Source: Paramylibacter kogurei
Lineage (GTDB): Bacteria; Pseudomonadota; Alphaproteobacteria; Rhodobacterales; Rhodobacteraceae
Length of the DNA stretch: 64,000 nt
NCBI RefSeq assembly: GCF_002742285.1
Contig: NZ_MDGM01000013.1
Span: 82,455 to 146,454 of the forward strand
Direction: 5' to 3'
Below, one piece after another: positions 27,343 to 36,637 of this stretch; the first letter of the stretch is position 1; each line of letters opens with the position of its first letter. A model generated the notes under the pieces. That model searched no databases. It worked only from the letters and a program-made list of their open reading frames with translations, and was not told the origin of the DNA. A program made the translations under genes and the position numbers.

Positions 27343-28323
27343 ATGACAAAACAAAAATCCAACGGCAAAGCGGCGATGCTTGCGCTCTGTGCATTTGCAA
27401 TTTTTGCAACCCATGACGTGGTGGTAAAGGTGCTTGGCGCCCATTACGCCCCATTTCAAGTTTCGTTTTTCAACGTTCTGTTTGGCTTTCCGCTGGTCAC
27501 TTTGATGCTCATGCGCGATGCCAATCCGGGCACATTGCTGCCCGTGCATCCGTGGTGGACAGCGCTGCGCACGATTGCCGCGGTGATGGGCGGGGTGGGG
27601 GCGTTTTTCGCCTTTGCGCTGCTGCCGTTGGCACAGGCCTATGCGATTTTGTTTTCCATGCCGTTGATAATTACGGTGCTGTCGATCCCTGTCTTGGGCG
27701 AGGCTGTGGGCATTCGTCGTTGGATGGCGGTGTTGGTCGGGCTTTGCGGTGTTTTGATCGTCCTGCGCCCTGGTGATGTTTCGCTTGAACTTGGGCATTT
27801 GGCGGCATTGGTTGCGGCCGTGGGTGGTGCAACCGCATCCATTATCGTGCGCAAAATTGGACAAGAGGAACGTGTTGTTGTCCTGTTACTTTATCCCATG
27901 ATTGCCACCTTTGTTTTGATGGCGATATTGATGCCATTTTATTACAAACCCATGCCGATTGAACATCTGGGGCTGCAATTTTTGGTGGCTTTGCTGGGTA
28001 CGATTGCCACGATGTTTATGATCGCCGCCTATCGCACAGGCGAAGCCGTGATCGTCGCACCTATGCAATATTCGCAAATCATCTGGGCGACGATTTTTGG
28101 TTATGTCCTGTTTAACGAGGTGCTGGATATGCCCACCATTATTGGTGCGGCGGTGATTATTGCCAGTGGTTTGTATATTGTGTTGCGGGAATCCAGATCG
28201 GGTTCCAAAAACACACCTGTATTGCGCACACGTTCACGCTTTGAAATGGGTGCCAATCTGCGCGTCAGCCAGATTTTGCGCCGCGATAAAAACAAAGCGA
28301 CCGAAGAAAAAAACGCTCCCTAG
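27343..28323 (+). CDS. EamA/DMT family transporter
   Basis: About 326 residues with ten predicted membrane helices arranged as two EamA repeats (FNVLFGFPLVTLML and PLAQAYAILFSMPLI in the first, YRTGEAVIVAPMQYSQIIW in the second). Such proteins are drug/metabolite exporters or uptake carriers; a close group in Rhodobacterales is named RhaT- or RarD-like without proof. The C-terminal tail is polar and basic. The ATG at 27343 is preferred to an upstream TTG. Its stop overlaps convergent hrpB by 4 bp. Confidence 0.85.
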   Translation: MTKQKSNGKAAMLALCAFAIFATHDVVVKVLGAHYAPFQVSFFNVLFGFPLVTLMLMRDANPGTLLPVHPWWTALRTIAAVMGGVGAFFAFALLPLAQAYAILFSMPLIITVLSIPVLGEAVGIRRWMAVLVGLCGVLIVLRPGDVSLELGHLAALVAAVGGATASIIVRKIGQEERVVVLLLYPMIATFVLMAILMPFYYKPMPIEHLGLQFLVALLGTIATMFMIAAYRTGEAVIVAPMQYSQIIWATIFGYVLFNEVLDMPTIIGAAVIIASGLYIVLRESRSGSKNTPVLRTRSRFEMGANLRVSQILRRDKNKATEEKNAP

Positions 28324-30782
28324 GTTCCGCGCGGCTTCACCCGTTTTGTCGCCTCTGCCACGGTGGGGTCTTCGGGCCATGGATGGCGAGGGTAACGCCC
28401 GCGCATGTCTTTGCGCACATCCACATATGACGTGCCCCAAAAATTGGGCAAATCAGCCGTGGTTTGCACCACGCGCCGCGCAGGGGATAATAAATCAATA
28501 ATCAATGGCAAACGATCTGGCCCCACTGTGGGATGCACCGTCATGCCAAATAATTCCTGTAATCGCACAGCGATGCGGGGCTGATCCGCGCTGTAATCCA
28601 CAGGCAAGCGCGTGCCTGTTGGCGCCTTGATTGCGGCGGGCGCGAGCGTTTCGAGCAATTGTTGTTGGTTATAATCCAAGCGCGCCTTGATGATCGTTGT
28701 CATCACCAGCGATTTTAACCCATCAATGGATTTCACCCCATACATATGGGGCAGCAACCAGTTTTCCATATCGCCAAGTAATGCATCATCCGAACAATCT
28801 GGCAAATCGCTGCCACGTGCACGCAACCATTCAACGCGCGCCTGTATGAACCGCGCAGATTGATCCCATGGCAACACCTGTAACCCCAAATCGCGGATAC
28901 CATCCAACAGCGCGGATGCAATCGCATCATCGGGACAATCGCGCCAGTTTTGCTCATTCAAAACCAAGGCACCAAAACAGGTTTGGGTTTTCGCCAAAAC
29001 ACGTCGATCCCGCTTTGACCATTCGCAAATATTACGCGTTTCAAAATCATCGCCAAAGATATCGCGCAATTCGCTCTCACTTATCGCGATGCCCATGCGC
29101 AGGCGGGCTTCTTTTTGTTTGCCGTCCAGATCACTGGCGACGATTAAACGCTCGGCACCCATCGGGTCGTCGTCATTCACAAATGCGCCACTGCCACCTG
29201 ATAACAAAAACCGTGGCGCATCGCCAGCACGGTGCAATCCAATGCGATCAGGATATGCCAGTGCCGCCATTTGTGGGGTGCTTAAATCTCGTGAACCCTT
29301 TGCACGCAATCGCTTGGCATCGATCCGCGCACGTTCCAATGCACCGCGATTGATCCGATAGGGGCGGTTTTGTTCAAATGCGCGTGGGTTTTGAAATGCC
29401 TCAACCCGCAGTGCAAAATCGCTGGGTGCGCCTGTCATTAATACATCGCGCGATTCCAACAATGCTGCGATCATTTCCGCCCCTTTGCCAGCGTTTAATA
29501 ACATCCGTGCAAGGCGCGGGTGCGTTGGCATGGCGGCAATTTCGCGCCCCTGTTCCGTGATGCGATTTTGCGCATCAAGTGCTCCGATTTGGCGCAACAA
29601 CGCTTGGGCATTGGCAAAATCGGTATCACGCGGTTGGGTTAAAAACGGTAAATCTGTTGGATCAACCGTGCCCCACGCCGCCAATTCCAACACCAGTGCC
29701 GACAGATCGGAGGATAAAATTTCAGGCAAGGGAAATGGCTGTAACCCGCCATCTTCGCCACGGGTCCAAAGCTTGTAACAAACACCTTCACTTACGCGCC
29801 CTGCGCGGCCTTGGCGCTGGGTGGCCTCGGCCTTGGTCACGCGTTCGGTGATCAGACGCGACATGCCAGATCCAGCATCAAATGCGGCGCGGCGTGCACG
29901 CCCACCATCCACCACCACGCGGATATCTTCAATCGTCAGCGATGTTTCCGCGATGCTGGTGGCAAGCACCAATTTACGCCGTTTGCTGGGTGCAATGGCG
30001 CGGCGTTGTTCGGCAAATGGCATAGCACCAAACAATGGGCGGGTATCAAGCATGGATTTCAATGCGGGTTCAACCAAGGCCTGCACCCGTCTGATTTCAC
30101 CTTCACCGGGTAAAAACGCAAGGATCGAACCATCGGTATCATTCGCAGCCTTGATAATTAAATCCGCCATCGCCTGTTCAAATCGCGGCCCGCGCTGATT
30201 GGGGCGTGACCATGGTTTATCCAAAAAACGCTGTTCTACGGGGTATGCGCGCCCCTCTGATGTGATCATCGGGGCATTGTCCATCAATGTCGCAACGGGG
30301 CCTGCATCCAATGTGGCGGACATGGCGATGATGCATAAATCATCGCGCAATGCTGCGCGAATTTCCAAACAAAGTGCCAAGCCAAGATCGGCCTGCAAGC
30401 TGCGCTCGTGAAATTCATCAAAGATGATACATGAAATGCCCGCCAATTCAGGATCGTTCTGGATCATGCGGGTTAACACACCCTCTGTCACCACCTCGAT
30501 ACGGGTTTGTTTGCCAATTTTGCGCTCACCCCGCATGGCATAACCCACGGTTTGCCCCGCGGTTTCACCCAATTGTTCTGCCAATCGTTCGGCGGCGGCA
30601 CGTGCTGCCAATCGGCGTGGTTCCAACATGATGATCTTGCCGTCAAACAATTTGGCATCCAGCAAAGCCAACGGAACCCGCGTGGTTTTACCTGCCCCGG
30701 GCGGGGCTTGCAGCACCGCGCGATTGTGCGATTTCACCGCGTCAATCAATGCGGGTAGAACAGTTTCAATTGGTAAATTCAT
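28320..30782 (-). CDS. hrpB: ATP-dependent helicase HrpB
   Basis: 820-residue DEAH-box helicase. Walker A is APPGAGKTTRVPLALL, the DEFH box is IIFDEFHERSLQAD, SAT is AMSATLD, and motif VI is QRQGRAGRVSEG. The HrpB-specific C-terminal domain follows the HA2 region. HrpB homologues are common in Proteobacteria, but the substrate is unsettled (RNA processing or DNA repair suggested). Codon use and length are normal. Confidence 0.94.
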   Translation of the reverse strand: MNLPIETVLPALIDAVKSHNRAVLQAPPGAGKTTRVPLALLDAKLFDGKIIMLEPRRLAARAAAERLAEQLGETAGQTVGYAMRGERKIGKQTRIEVVTEGVLTRMIQNDPELAGISCIIFDEFHERSLQADLGLALCLEIRAALRDDLCIIAMSATLDAGPVATLMDNAPMITSEGRAYPVEQRFLDKPWSRPNQRGPRFEQAMADLIIKAANDTDGSILAFLPGEGEIRRVQALVEPALKSMLDTRPLFGAMPFAEQRRAIAPSKRRKLVLATSIAETSLTIEDIRVVVDGGRARRAAFDAGSGMSRLITERVTKAEATQRQGRAGRVSEGVCYKLWTRGEDGGLQPFPLPEILSSDLSALVLELAAWGTVDPTDLPFLTQPRDTDFANAQALLRQIGALDAQNRITEQGREIAAMPTHPRLARMLLNAGKGAEMIAALLESRDVLMTGAPSDFALRVEAFQNPRAFEQNRPYRINRGALERARIDAKRLRAKGSRDLSTPQMAALAYPDRIGLHRAGDAPRFLLSGGSGAFVNDDDPMGAERLIVASDLDGKQKEARLRMGIAISESELRDIFGDDFETRNICEWSKRDRRVLAKTQTCFGALVLNEQNWRDCPDDAIASALLDGIRDLGLQVLPWDQSARFIQARVEWLRARGSDLPDCSDDALLGDMENWLLPHMYGVKSIDGLKSLVMTTIIKARLDYNQQQLLETLAPAAIKAPTGTRLPVDYSADQPRIAVRLQELFGMTVHPTVGPDRLPLIIDLLSPARRVVQTTADLPNFWGTSYVDVRKDMRGRYPRHPWPEDPTVAEATKRVKPRGT

Positions 30783-30944
30783 CGTTCCCAACAGATATGC
30801 GAAACACATTCACGACGAAAGCCCAATGCGATTGATTCTCTGCCAAATTCATGATTTCTCTGAATTTCATCGCAACCTGTGGGCGGATTCTCTTAGAATC
30901 TGCTAGGTTTTTCACAAAACCCGCAGGTTGTTATCGCACAGCCC

Positions 30945-30973
30945 TTGACGGGTGTTGCGAAGCGGCCTAAAGG
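30945..30973 (+). promoter_or_regulatory. Candidate sigma-70 promoter of rpmB
   Basis: TTGACG, preceded by CC as in many alphaproteobacterial promoters, is separated by 17 bp from TAAAGG. The -10 box is weak. The site lies about 75 bp upstream of the rpmB start in a 267-bp gap that has no other gene. Confidence 0.4.
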
Positions 30974-31049
30974 AAGGCTTCGAATTTTAGGCGCAGTCGG
31001 GCAGGGGTCTGGTAGCGCGCACCGCAAGGTTAAAGCAAAGGAATGTCCA

Positions 31050-31334
31050 ATGTCTCGCGTATGTGAACTGTCTGGAAAATCACCGCAAACTGGCAATAAC
31101 GTCAGCCATGCGAACAATAAAACAAAGCGTCGCTTTTTGCCGAACCTGAATGATGTGACACTGATCAGCGATACGCTGGGTCGTTCATTCAAATTCCGCG
31201 TATCTGCATCTGCTTTGCGTTCTGTTGATCACCGTGGTGGTTTGGACGCTTACTTGGCCAAAGCCAAGGATGCTGAATTGTCAGCAAAAGCGTTGAAAGT
31301 GAAAAAAGACATCGCAAAAGCGGCTACTGCATAA
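31050..31334 (+). CDS. rpmB: Ribosomal protein bL28
   Basis: 95-residue large-subunit protein. It has [20 protein letters not shown] and [12 protein letters not shown], diagnostic of L28, and a lysine/alanine-rich tail usual in alphaproteobacteria. AAAGGA lies 7 bases before the ATG. A strong terminator follows, so it is transcribed alone. Confidence 0.97.
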   Translation: MSRVCELSGKSPQTGNNVSHANNKTKRRFLPNLNDVTLISDTLGRSFKFRVSASALRSVDHRGGLDAYLAKAKDAELSAKALKVKKDIAKAATA

Positions 31335-31359
31335 GCACGCTTTTCAATGATGAATTTGG

Positions 31360-31400
31360 GCGGCCTCACAGGAAACTGTGGGGCCGCTTCATTTTGTCTT
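31360..31400 (+). terminator. Rho-independent terminator after rpmB
   Basis: A 12-bp stem, GCGGCCTCACAG / CTGTGGGGCCGC, with a GAAA tetraloop is followed by a T-rich tract. Confidence 0.85.
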
Positions 31401-31452
31401 GTTTTGCTTTTCGCGCAGCCCAATTAGCAATGGCGCAAAAGGAGAATTTTAG

Positions 31453-31911
31453 ATGAGCAGTTTTAAAAATACATTTGGCGTCGTCATCGCATCCGCAATT
31501 TTATGCGCCGCGATCGTTTTTGTTTTTACAGGCAACGCCCCCAAAGAAATGTTAATCAATGATGCCTACGCCCGCGCCAATGGTGCCAGCGCCAAGGCAG
31601 GCGGCGCATTCATGCAAATCCGCAATAACACCGGCCAGGATGACCGTTTGATCGCGGTGAAATCTCCCATTGCCATGGCTGAAATTCACACCCATATCCA
31701 CGAAGCGGATGGTGTGATGCGTATGGTCAAATTGGAAGAGGGCATCGCCATTGCCGCAGGTGAAACAATTGAGCTGAAACGCGGTGGGGATCATCTGATG
31801 TTGATGGGGCTGCAACGCGGGTTGGTTCAGGGCGACATGGTTGATTTTACCCTGACTTTTGAACACGCAGGCGATGTGAAATTGACCGTACCTGTTGATT
31901 TAAATCGTTAA
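31453..31911 (+). CDS. PCu(A)C-type copper chaperone
   Basis: 152 residues. The N-terminal hydrophobic segment (FGVVIASAILCAAIVFVFTG) acts as a signal or membrane anchor. The periplasmic domain carries MAEIHTHIHEADGVMRM and GGDHLMLMGL, the His/Met copper(I) ligands of the PCu(A)C/DUF461 family, which delivers copper to the CuA site of cytochrome c oxidase. AAAAGGAG precedes the ATG. It is followed by a phosphatase gene 18 bp downstream. Confidence 0.87.
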   Translation: MSSFKNTFGVVIASAILCAAIVFVFTGNAPKEMLINDAYARANGASAKAGGAFMQIRNNTGQDDRLIAVKSPIAMAEIHTHIHEADGVMRMVKLEEGIAIAAGETIELKRGGDHLMLMGLQRGLVQGDMVDFTLTFEHAGDVKLTVPVDLNR

Positions 31912-31929
31912 TCGCGCAACCATCGCGCC

Positions 31930-32394
31930 ATGCGTATTCTGTTCGTCTGTCTTGGCAATATCTGCCGATCCCCCACGGCCCATGGTGTTTTTCGCCAAAT
32001 GGCGGCGGATGCGGGATTGGATGTTGTGGTTGATGGCGCTGGGACGGGGGCATGGCATATCGGCAACCCACCTGATCGGCGTGCAACTTTGATGGCGGCA
32101 ACGCGTGGATACGATTTGTCTGATCTGCGCGCACGCCAAGTGTCGGCGCGTGATTTCACAGATTTTGATCTGATCTTGGCGATGGATAACAACAATCTAC
32201 AAGACCTGCGCCAAATGGCACCAACCGGTGCCGGCGCAAAACTGAAACTTTTCATGGATTACGCGCCAAACAACCCGCACCGCGAGGTACCCGATCCGTA
32301 TTATAACGATGGTTTTGATGTGGTGTTGGACATGATTGAACAGGCCAGTGCTGGCCTGATCATCGAAATTAAATCATCAAATTCAACGAGTTAA
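31930..32394 (+). CDS. Low-molecular-weight protein tyrosine phosphatase
   Basis: 154-residue LMW-PTP. The P-loop CLGNICRSPTAHGVF (CX5R-S) is at the N-terminus, and the general-acid Asp is in the late VPDPYYND. Members dephosphorylate tyrosine kinases of exopolysaccharide systems or act on small phosphoesters; no such system is in the window. It lies directly after the copper chaperone gene and is probably co-transcribed with it. The stop overlaps a convergent gene by 4 bp. Confidence 0.9.
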   Translation: MRILFVCLGNICRSPTAHGVFRQMAADAGLDVVVDGAGTGAWHIGNPPDRRATLMAATRGYDLSDLRARQVSARDFTDFDLILAMDNNNLQDLRQMAPTGAGAKLKLFMDYAPNNPHREVPDPYYNDGFDVVLDMIEQASAGLIIEIKSSNSTS

Positions 32395-32699
32395 GAGCAA
32401 ACCTGCCCAGCCGTTGTGCCAAACGCCTTGTAACGTAGCCAGAATTTTTCAGTCGCTGAATTGTCCGACTGGCGCGTTACCTGTGCCAGATGCGGATCTT
32501 TGAAAAATTTCGCTGCTTTGCGTTGATCTGAATAAGATAACTTTTGGTTCGCCACTTGTTGCACACAGCTACAAGTGCTGCGCGTTGCCGCTTTGCGATC
32601 CATTTTGTTACATGCGCGTTCAATCACGCCCGCATTGATTGGATTGGTGCATACCATCAATGCAATGATTGCCGCGACGGGTTTCATTGGTGTTTTCAT
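32391..32699 (-). CDS. Small secreted protein, Rhodobacterales type
   Basis: 102 residues. The signal peptide MKTPMKPVAAIIALMVCTNP is cleaved after INA and is followed by a mature domain of about 80 residues with four Cys (RACNKMDR, TCSCVQQVA and a C-terminal VCS) and FWLRYKAFG. In related genomes this family is sometimes called an arginine transporter, which nothing in the sequence supports. GGGGA is 8 bases before the ATG. Function unknown. Confidence 0.7.
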   Translation of the reverse strand: MKTPMKPVAAIIALMVCTNPINAGVIERACNKMDRKAATRSTCSCVQQVANQKLSYSDQRKAAKFFKDPHLAQVTRQSDNSATEKFWLRYKAFGTTAGQVCS

Positions 32700-32985
32700 T
32701 GGGAATATCCCCTTGCCTGCCATGCGCTCTTTGTCGGCGCGTTTATCCGATGATTATGGCATATCTCGGATTCTTCGCGCAAGCCCTTATAATTAAATCA
32801 TTTTTCTGATGTGTTTCGGACTCATGTCACGATATTTCGTAGGCCAACCACCAACGCCCCGCTAGATTTAGCGCAAATCAACCCACTCCACGATGAAAAC
32901 CACCACGAAACCCCTTTGTTTTATGCGTGGTTTTTGCGCATGATACCCATTGACCAAACCCCAAATCCGTATCATATCCCTGTCC

Positions 32986-34785
32986 ATGACAGACCTATCA
33001 AAAATCCGCAATTTTTCCATCGTGGCGCATATTGACCACGGCAAATCCACGCTTGCTGATCGCTTGATTCAGCTCACGGGAACCGTGGCTGAACGCGATA
33101 TGTCCGCACAAATGCTGGACACGATGGATATTGAAAAAGAACGCGGGATTACGATCAAGGCAAACTCCGTTCGCATTGAATACAAGGCGAATGATGGCGA
33201 AAATTACGTTCTCAACCTGATTGACACTCCCGGCCACGTTGATTTCGCCTATGAAGTGTCCCGCTCTATGCGCGCAGTAGAGGGTTCGTTGCTGGTTGTT
33301 GATGCCTCCCAAGGGGTCGAGGCACAGACATTGGCCAACGTTTACCACGCAATCGAGGCCGATCATGAAATCGTGCCTGTCCTCAATAAAATCGATCTAC
33401 CCGCCGCCGATCCTGATCGGGTTGCCGAACAAATCGAAGACGTGATTGGCATTGATGCCACCGACGCGGTGCACATCAGCGCAAAAACGGGCATCGGTAT
33501 CGCCGATGTGCTTGAGGCGATCGTCACACGCCTTCCTGCACCCAAGGGCGATCCAGATGCTCCGCTCAAGGCGATGCTGGTCGATAGCTGGTATGACGCC
33601 TATCTGGGCGTGGTGGTTTTGGTGCGCGTGATTGACGGGCATCTGCGCAAGGGTGATAAAATCCGCATGATGAACACCAACGCTGCATATCCCGTGGATC
33701 GTGTCGGCGTGTTCCGCCCCAAGATGGAAAATATTGATGTGCTTGGCCCAGGCGAATTGGGTTTCTTGACCGCATCAATCAAACAGGTGGCCGATACCCG
33801 TGTGGGTGACACCATCACCCATGTAAAAAAGGGCTGTGAAAAACCGCTTCCGGGTTTTGCACCGTCACAACCGGTTGTATTCTGTGGGTTGTTCCCTGTT
33901 GATAACGCCGAATTCGAAGACCTGCGCGAAGCAATTTCCAAACTGTCCTTGAATGACGCATCATTTAGCACCGAAATGGAAACATCCGCTGCACTTGGCT
34001 TTGGCTTTCGCTGCGGTTTCCTTGGCCTGTTGCATCTAGAGGTTATTCGCGACCGTCTGGAACGTGAATATGATATCGAGCTGATCACAACAGCCCCATC
34101 CGTGATTTATCACATCCACATGCGCGATGGCACGGTTGTGGATTTGCACAACCCCGCTGATATGCCGGATCTGACCCATGTTGATCATATCGAAGAACCG
34201 CGCATCAAGGCGACCATTTTGGTGCCTGATGAATATCTGGGTGATGTGCTCAAACTCTGCCAAGATCGCCGTGGTATTCAGCTTGATCTGACATATGCGG
34301 GCACACGCGCGATGGTGGTTTATGACCTGCCATTGAACGAGGTGGTGTTTGATTTCTACGACCGTTTGAAATCTGTGACCAAAGGCTATGCATCATTTGA
34401 TTATCAAATGGATGGCTACCGCGAGGATAAATTGGTCAAGATGCAAATCTTGGTCAATGACGAACCCGTTGATGCTCTATCAATCATGGTGCACCAAGAC
34501 CGCGCCGATATGCGCGGACGCTCTATGGTGGAAAAGCTCAAGGAATTGATCCCCCAACACCAATTCAAAATCCCAATCCAAGCCGCCATCGGTGGCCGCA
34601 TCATCGCGCGTGAAACATTGTCCGCGCTGCGCAAAGACGTAACAGCCAAATGTTACGGCGGTGACATGTCACGAAAACGCAAACTGCTTGATAAACAAAA
34701 AGCAGGTAAGAAAAAGATGCGTCAGTTCGGTAAGGTTGAAATCCCACAGCAGGCGTTTATTTCTGCGCTTAAGATGGATGACTAA
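32986..34785 (+). CDS. lepA: Elongation factor 4 (LepA)
   Basis: 599-residue translational GTPase, exactly the E. coli length. G1 is [13 protein letters not shown], the switch [10 protein letters not shown] and [10 protein letters not shown] are intact, and the LepA-specific C-terminal domain contains [20 protein letters not shown]. It promotes back-translocation or aids initiation and biogenesis under stress. The ATG at 32986 matches the family; a TTG 36 bases upstream is unlikely. Confidence 0.97.
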   Translation: MTDLSKIRNFSIVAHIDHGKSTLADRLIQLTGTVAERDMSAQMLDTMDIEKERGITIKANSVRIEYKANDGENYVLNLIDTPGHVDFAYEVSRSMRAVEGSLLVVDASQGVEAQTLANVYHAIEADHEIVPVLNKIDLPAADPDRVAEQIEDVIGIDATDAVHISAKTGIGIADVLEAIVTRLPAPKGDPDAPLKAMLVDSWYDAYLGVVVLVRVIDGHLRKGDKIRMMNTNAAYPVDRVGVFRPKMENIDVLGPGELGFLTASIKQVADTRVGDTITHVKKGCEKPLPGFAPSQPVVFCGLFPVDNAEFEDLREAISKLSLNDASFSTEMETSAALGFGFRCGFLGLLHLEVIRDRLEREYDIELITTAPSVIYHIHMRDGTVVDLHNPADMPDLTHVDHIEEPRIKATILVPDEYLGDVLKLCQDRRGIQLDLTYAGTRAMVVYDLPLNEVVFDFYDRLKSVTKGYASFDYQMDGYREDKLVKMQILVNDEPVDALSIMVHQDRADMRGRSMVEKLKELIPQHQFKIPIQAAIGGRIIARETLSALRKDVTAKCYGGDMSRKRKLLDKQKAGKKKMRQFGKVEIPQQAFISALKMDD

Positions 34786-34824
34786 CTGCGCAAAGGCGTA
34801 ATTGTTATTTCAATTGCAAAGAGA

Positions 34825-34898
34825 CGCGCCCGACCTCGGGTGGGTGCAAAGCGCCCTCCCGTGGGGGAGGTCGGGCGCGACCCGTGGTTTCCACGGGT
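34825..34898. repeat. GC-rich double palindrome downstream of lepA
   Basis: A perfect 13-bp inverted repeat (CGCGCCCGACCTC at 34825-34837, complement at 34867-34879) encloses 29 bp and is followed at once by a second hairpin, ACCCGTGG-TTT-CCACGGGT (34880-34898). The block is far richer in GC than its AT-rich surroundings and has no T tail. It looks like an intergenic REP-type element rather than a terminator. Confidence 0.65.
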
Positions 34899-34985
34899 GG
34901 TGTGTTGATCTCAACGCATAGTTGCAAAGCAAAAATCAATCGCACATAATAAATTCCAATACTTAAATGATTTATTGGAAACTTT

Positions 34986-35189
34986 ATGAAATTTGGCATT
35001 CGAAAGCCGAGCATCAAAAAGAGCTTGGCAGCGAGGACTTCACCTAAGAAAATAATCAAAACGAAACTGGGTCTCAATGCACCGCGCGGGATGGGGTGGG
35101 TTACGAACCCCAAGAAGGCAGCGTACAATCACGTGTATAGTCGAACAACCGTTTCGTTCTGGAGTATTCTCAAAAAGCTGTTGAAATAG
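34986..35189 (+). CDS. Small basic protein of unknown function (67 residues)
   Basis: Strongly basic. It begins MKFGIRKPSIKKSLAARTS and contains GMGWVTNPKKAAYNHVYSRTT, a pattern I associate with short phage-related or accessory proteins in several phyla. It has no membrane segment. The weak ribosome site GGAA is 5 bases upstream. It lies between the GC-rich palindrome and another orphan small gene, possibly as a small accessory insertion. Confidence 0.55.
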   Translation: MKFGIRKPSIKKSLAARTSPKKIIKTKLGLNAPRGMGWVTNPKKAAYNHVYSRTTVSFWSILKKLLK

Positions 35190-35198
35190 GACACGAAA

Positions 35199-35444
35199 AT
35201 GAGCATTCAACTTGCCGCAATTCGCGCTGCCGTGGTTTTGATCCCTTCTTATAGTGTCGCCTATCTCACCGAAAAAATGGTTTATGTTGTACCGATGCTC
35301 GCGGCGGCCAGCTTCTTTGCTGGCGCGCTAGAGGTGACACCCGTAAACACACGACGTCGTGTCGAAGAAGACGATGTCGACACAGACCTATCCAGTGATG
35401 CAATGACGAACGAAATTTGGGAAGATTCTGGCGGAAATACATAA
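35199..35444 (+). CDS. Small single-pass membrane protein (81 residues)
   Basis: One or two hydrophobic stretches in the first 45 residues (LAAIRAAVVLIPSYSVAYL and MVYVVPMLAAASFFAGALEV) precede an acidic tail (VEEDDVDTDLSSDA). It starts 9 bp after the previous small gene, with AGGA before the ATG, so the two form a unit. Family not recognised. Confidence 0.5.
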   Translation: MSIQLAAIRAAVVLIPSYSVAYLTEKMVYVVPMLAAASFFAGALEVTPVNTRRRVEEDDVDTDLSSDAMTNEIWEDSGGNT

Positions 35445-35461
35445 AAATCCCCGCCACCCAA

Positions 35462-35502
35462 TTGTCCGCCACATGTCCTACGGATGTCCGACGCTTGTCC
35501 GA
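35462..35502. promoter_or_regulatory. Four tandem 11-bp TGTCC repeats (PhoB/OmpR-like site)
   Basis: TGTCC occurs at 35463, 35474, 35485 and 35496, exactly 11 bp apart, in the frame (A/T)TGTCC(G/T)-N4. A seven-base direct repeat spaced by four is the geometry of Pho boxes and other OmpR/PhoB-family winged-helix sites, although the base pattern differs from CTGTCAT. The array lies 90-130 bp before the small gene at 35595. Confidence 0.5.
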
Positions 35503-35594
35503 CAGGGAAAATCGGGTTTTGGATGTGTGATCCCTGTCACTACGTTGCGGGATGAAAATGTGCTATGTTTGTGCTTTCATCAAAGGAGTTTGTT

Positions 35595-35822
35595 ATGCGT
35601 AAATTATTTTCAATTGCCGCTGTTGCGATGTTCGCAACCTCGTCTGCCTTTGCTGGCAGTTTGGTCGAACCAGACGTTGAACCCATGATCGTAGAGGCAG
35701 AGCCAGAGGCCGCTGGCGGTTCTGGTAACATCGTCATTCCATTGCTGTTACTGGCCGTGGTTGCCGCCGTGATTGCATCTGATGATTCAGGTGGTGGAAC
35801 AACTGAACCCGTGCTTGAATAA
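35595..35822 (+). CDS. Small exported membrane protein (75 residues)
   Basis: A signal peptide (MRKLFSIAAVAMFATSSAFA) precedes an acidic stretch (EPDVEPMIVEAEPEAAGG) and a C-terminal hydrophobic helix (IVIPLLLLAVVAAVIA). Homologues are common in Rhodobacterales and are often misnamed ferrochelatase because of an occasional hemH neighbour. AAAGGAG is spaced well before the ATG at 35595. The upstream tandem TGTCC array suggests strong regulation. Confidence 0.7.
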   Translation: MRKLFSIAAVAMFATSSAFAGSLVEPDVEPMIVEAEPEAAGGSGNIVIPLLLLAVVAAVIASDDSGGGTTEPVLE

Positions 35823-35835
35823 GTTCAAAAATTCA

Positions 35836-35863
35836 ATGTGATAAGCGGTTTTGCTTATCACAT
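35836..35863. terminator. Hairpin between convergent genes
   Basis: A perfect 11-bp stem (ATGTGATAAGC / GCTTATCACAT) with a GGTTTT loop lies between the small exported protein and the DoxX-like gene. It has no T run, so termination would be weak or need another factor. Confidence 0.5.
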
Positions 35864-35886
35864 CATATCCGGTTTAAAAACGTGAT

Positions 35887-36240
35887 CTATCCCGCCCAAA
35901 ACGCGTGATAGCGTTCGCGCACAAAAGTATAAATCGCACATAGGAAAATCACCAAGGCAGGGATGCCTTGTTGCATGGGCGTGTGCGACAAATGATAATA
36001 CATCGCCCCCACCATGATAAACGCGATGCCAAGTGCGGCAGGCGCCGCCATGCGGCGTATCCAGATACCAATCGCACCTGCCACCTCGCAGGTGCCGATG
36101 AATGCGCCAAACCATTCTGGTAATCCCAATTTAGTGAAGCTTTCCAACATCATAGGGTTGCCAGACAATTTCCCAATCCCCGCCGCAAGCAAGACCAGAG
36201 AGATGATAATTTTTGGAATATTCGGCAAAATTGGGGGCAT
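35887..36240 (-). CDS. DoxX-like membrane protein
   Basis: 117 residues, four predicted membrane helices. IIISLVLLAAGIGKLSGNP and FIGTCEVAGAIGIWI are typical of the DoxX/DoxD-like family, which has roles in oxidative stress or as quinone-linked subunits in some organisms. There is no operon partner. Function uncertain. Confidence 0.75.
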   Translation of the reverse strand: MPPILPNIPKIIISLVLLAAGIGKLSGNPMMLESFTKLGLPEWFGAFIGTCEVAGAIGIWIRRMAAPAALGIAFIMVGAMYYHLSHTPMQQGIPALVIFLCAIYTFVRERYHAFWAG

Positions 36241-36637
36241 TCATTTATCCTTATTTAACGTTGAATATACTGTGTCTTATTTCAAATTTCCACCGCGGTT
36301 TTTACACTCGGTAAAGCCTTGCCGATGGCGCGATGAAATGGGTTTTCATAAAATGTGAAACGTATATTTCCCCACTGTTTTACCCCCTGTTAATCGCCAT
36401 CAACGACACCTGTGCAAGCTGTGTGCAGAAAGGTGTCTTATGTGGTTTTTTGGGGTTTTGAGTATTTGCCTTTTTGTATGCAGTGCATGTCATTTTGCAC
36501 CACTGAAATCGCGCCATGAAACCATCCATTTCACCGAGGGCGATCATATGGAAATTGGTATGCCATAGGTTCGAACTTGTGATTGTGCTGGCATGCGCGT
36601 ATCCTTGATCAATGGTTACTTTGGTCTTGGGGGACAC
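36241..36637. other. Non-coding interval
   Basis: About 400 bp without a convincing gene. It holds a hairpin GACACCT...AGGTGTC (36405-36437) followed by a T-rich stretch, which could be a terminator. The open frames inside lack ribosome sites and family resemblance. I see no tRNA or repeat. Confidence 0.5.

Noticed and set aside
32892..32940. Terminator-like hairpin AAAACCAC...GTGGTTTT upstream of lepA
   Set aside because: The loop is about 28 nt and unstable, and no plus-strand gene ends nearby; not strong enough to list.
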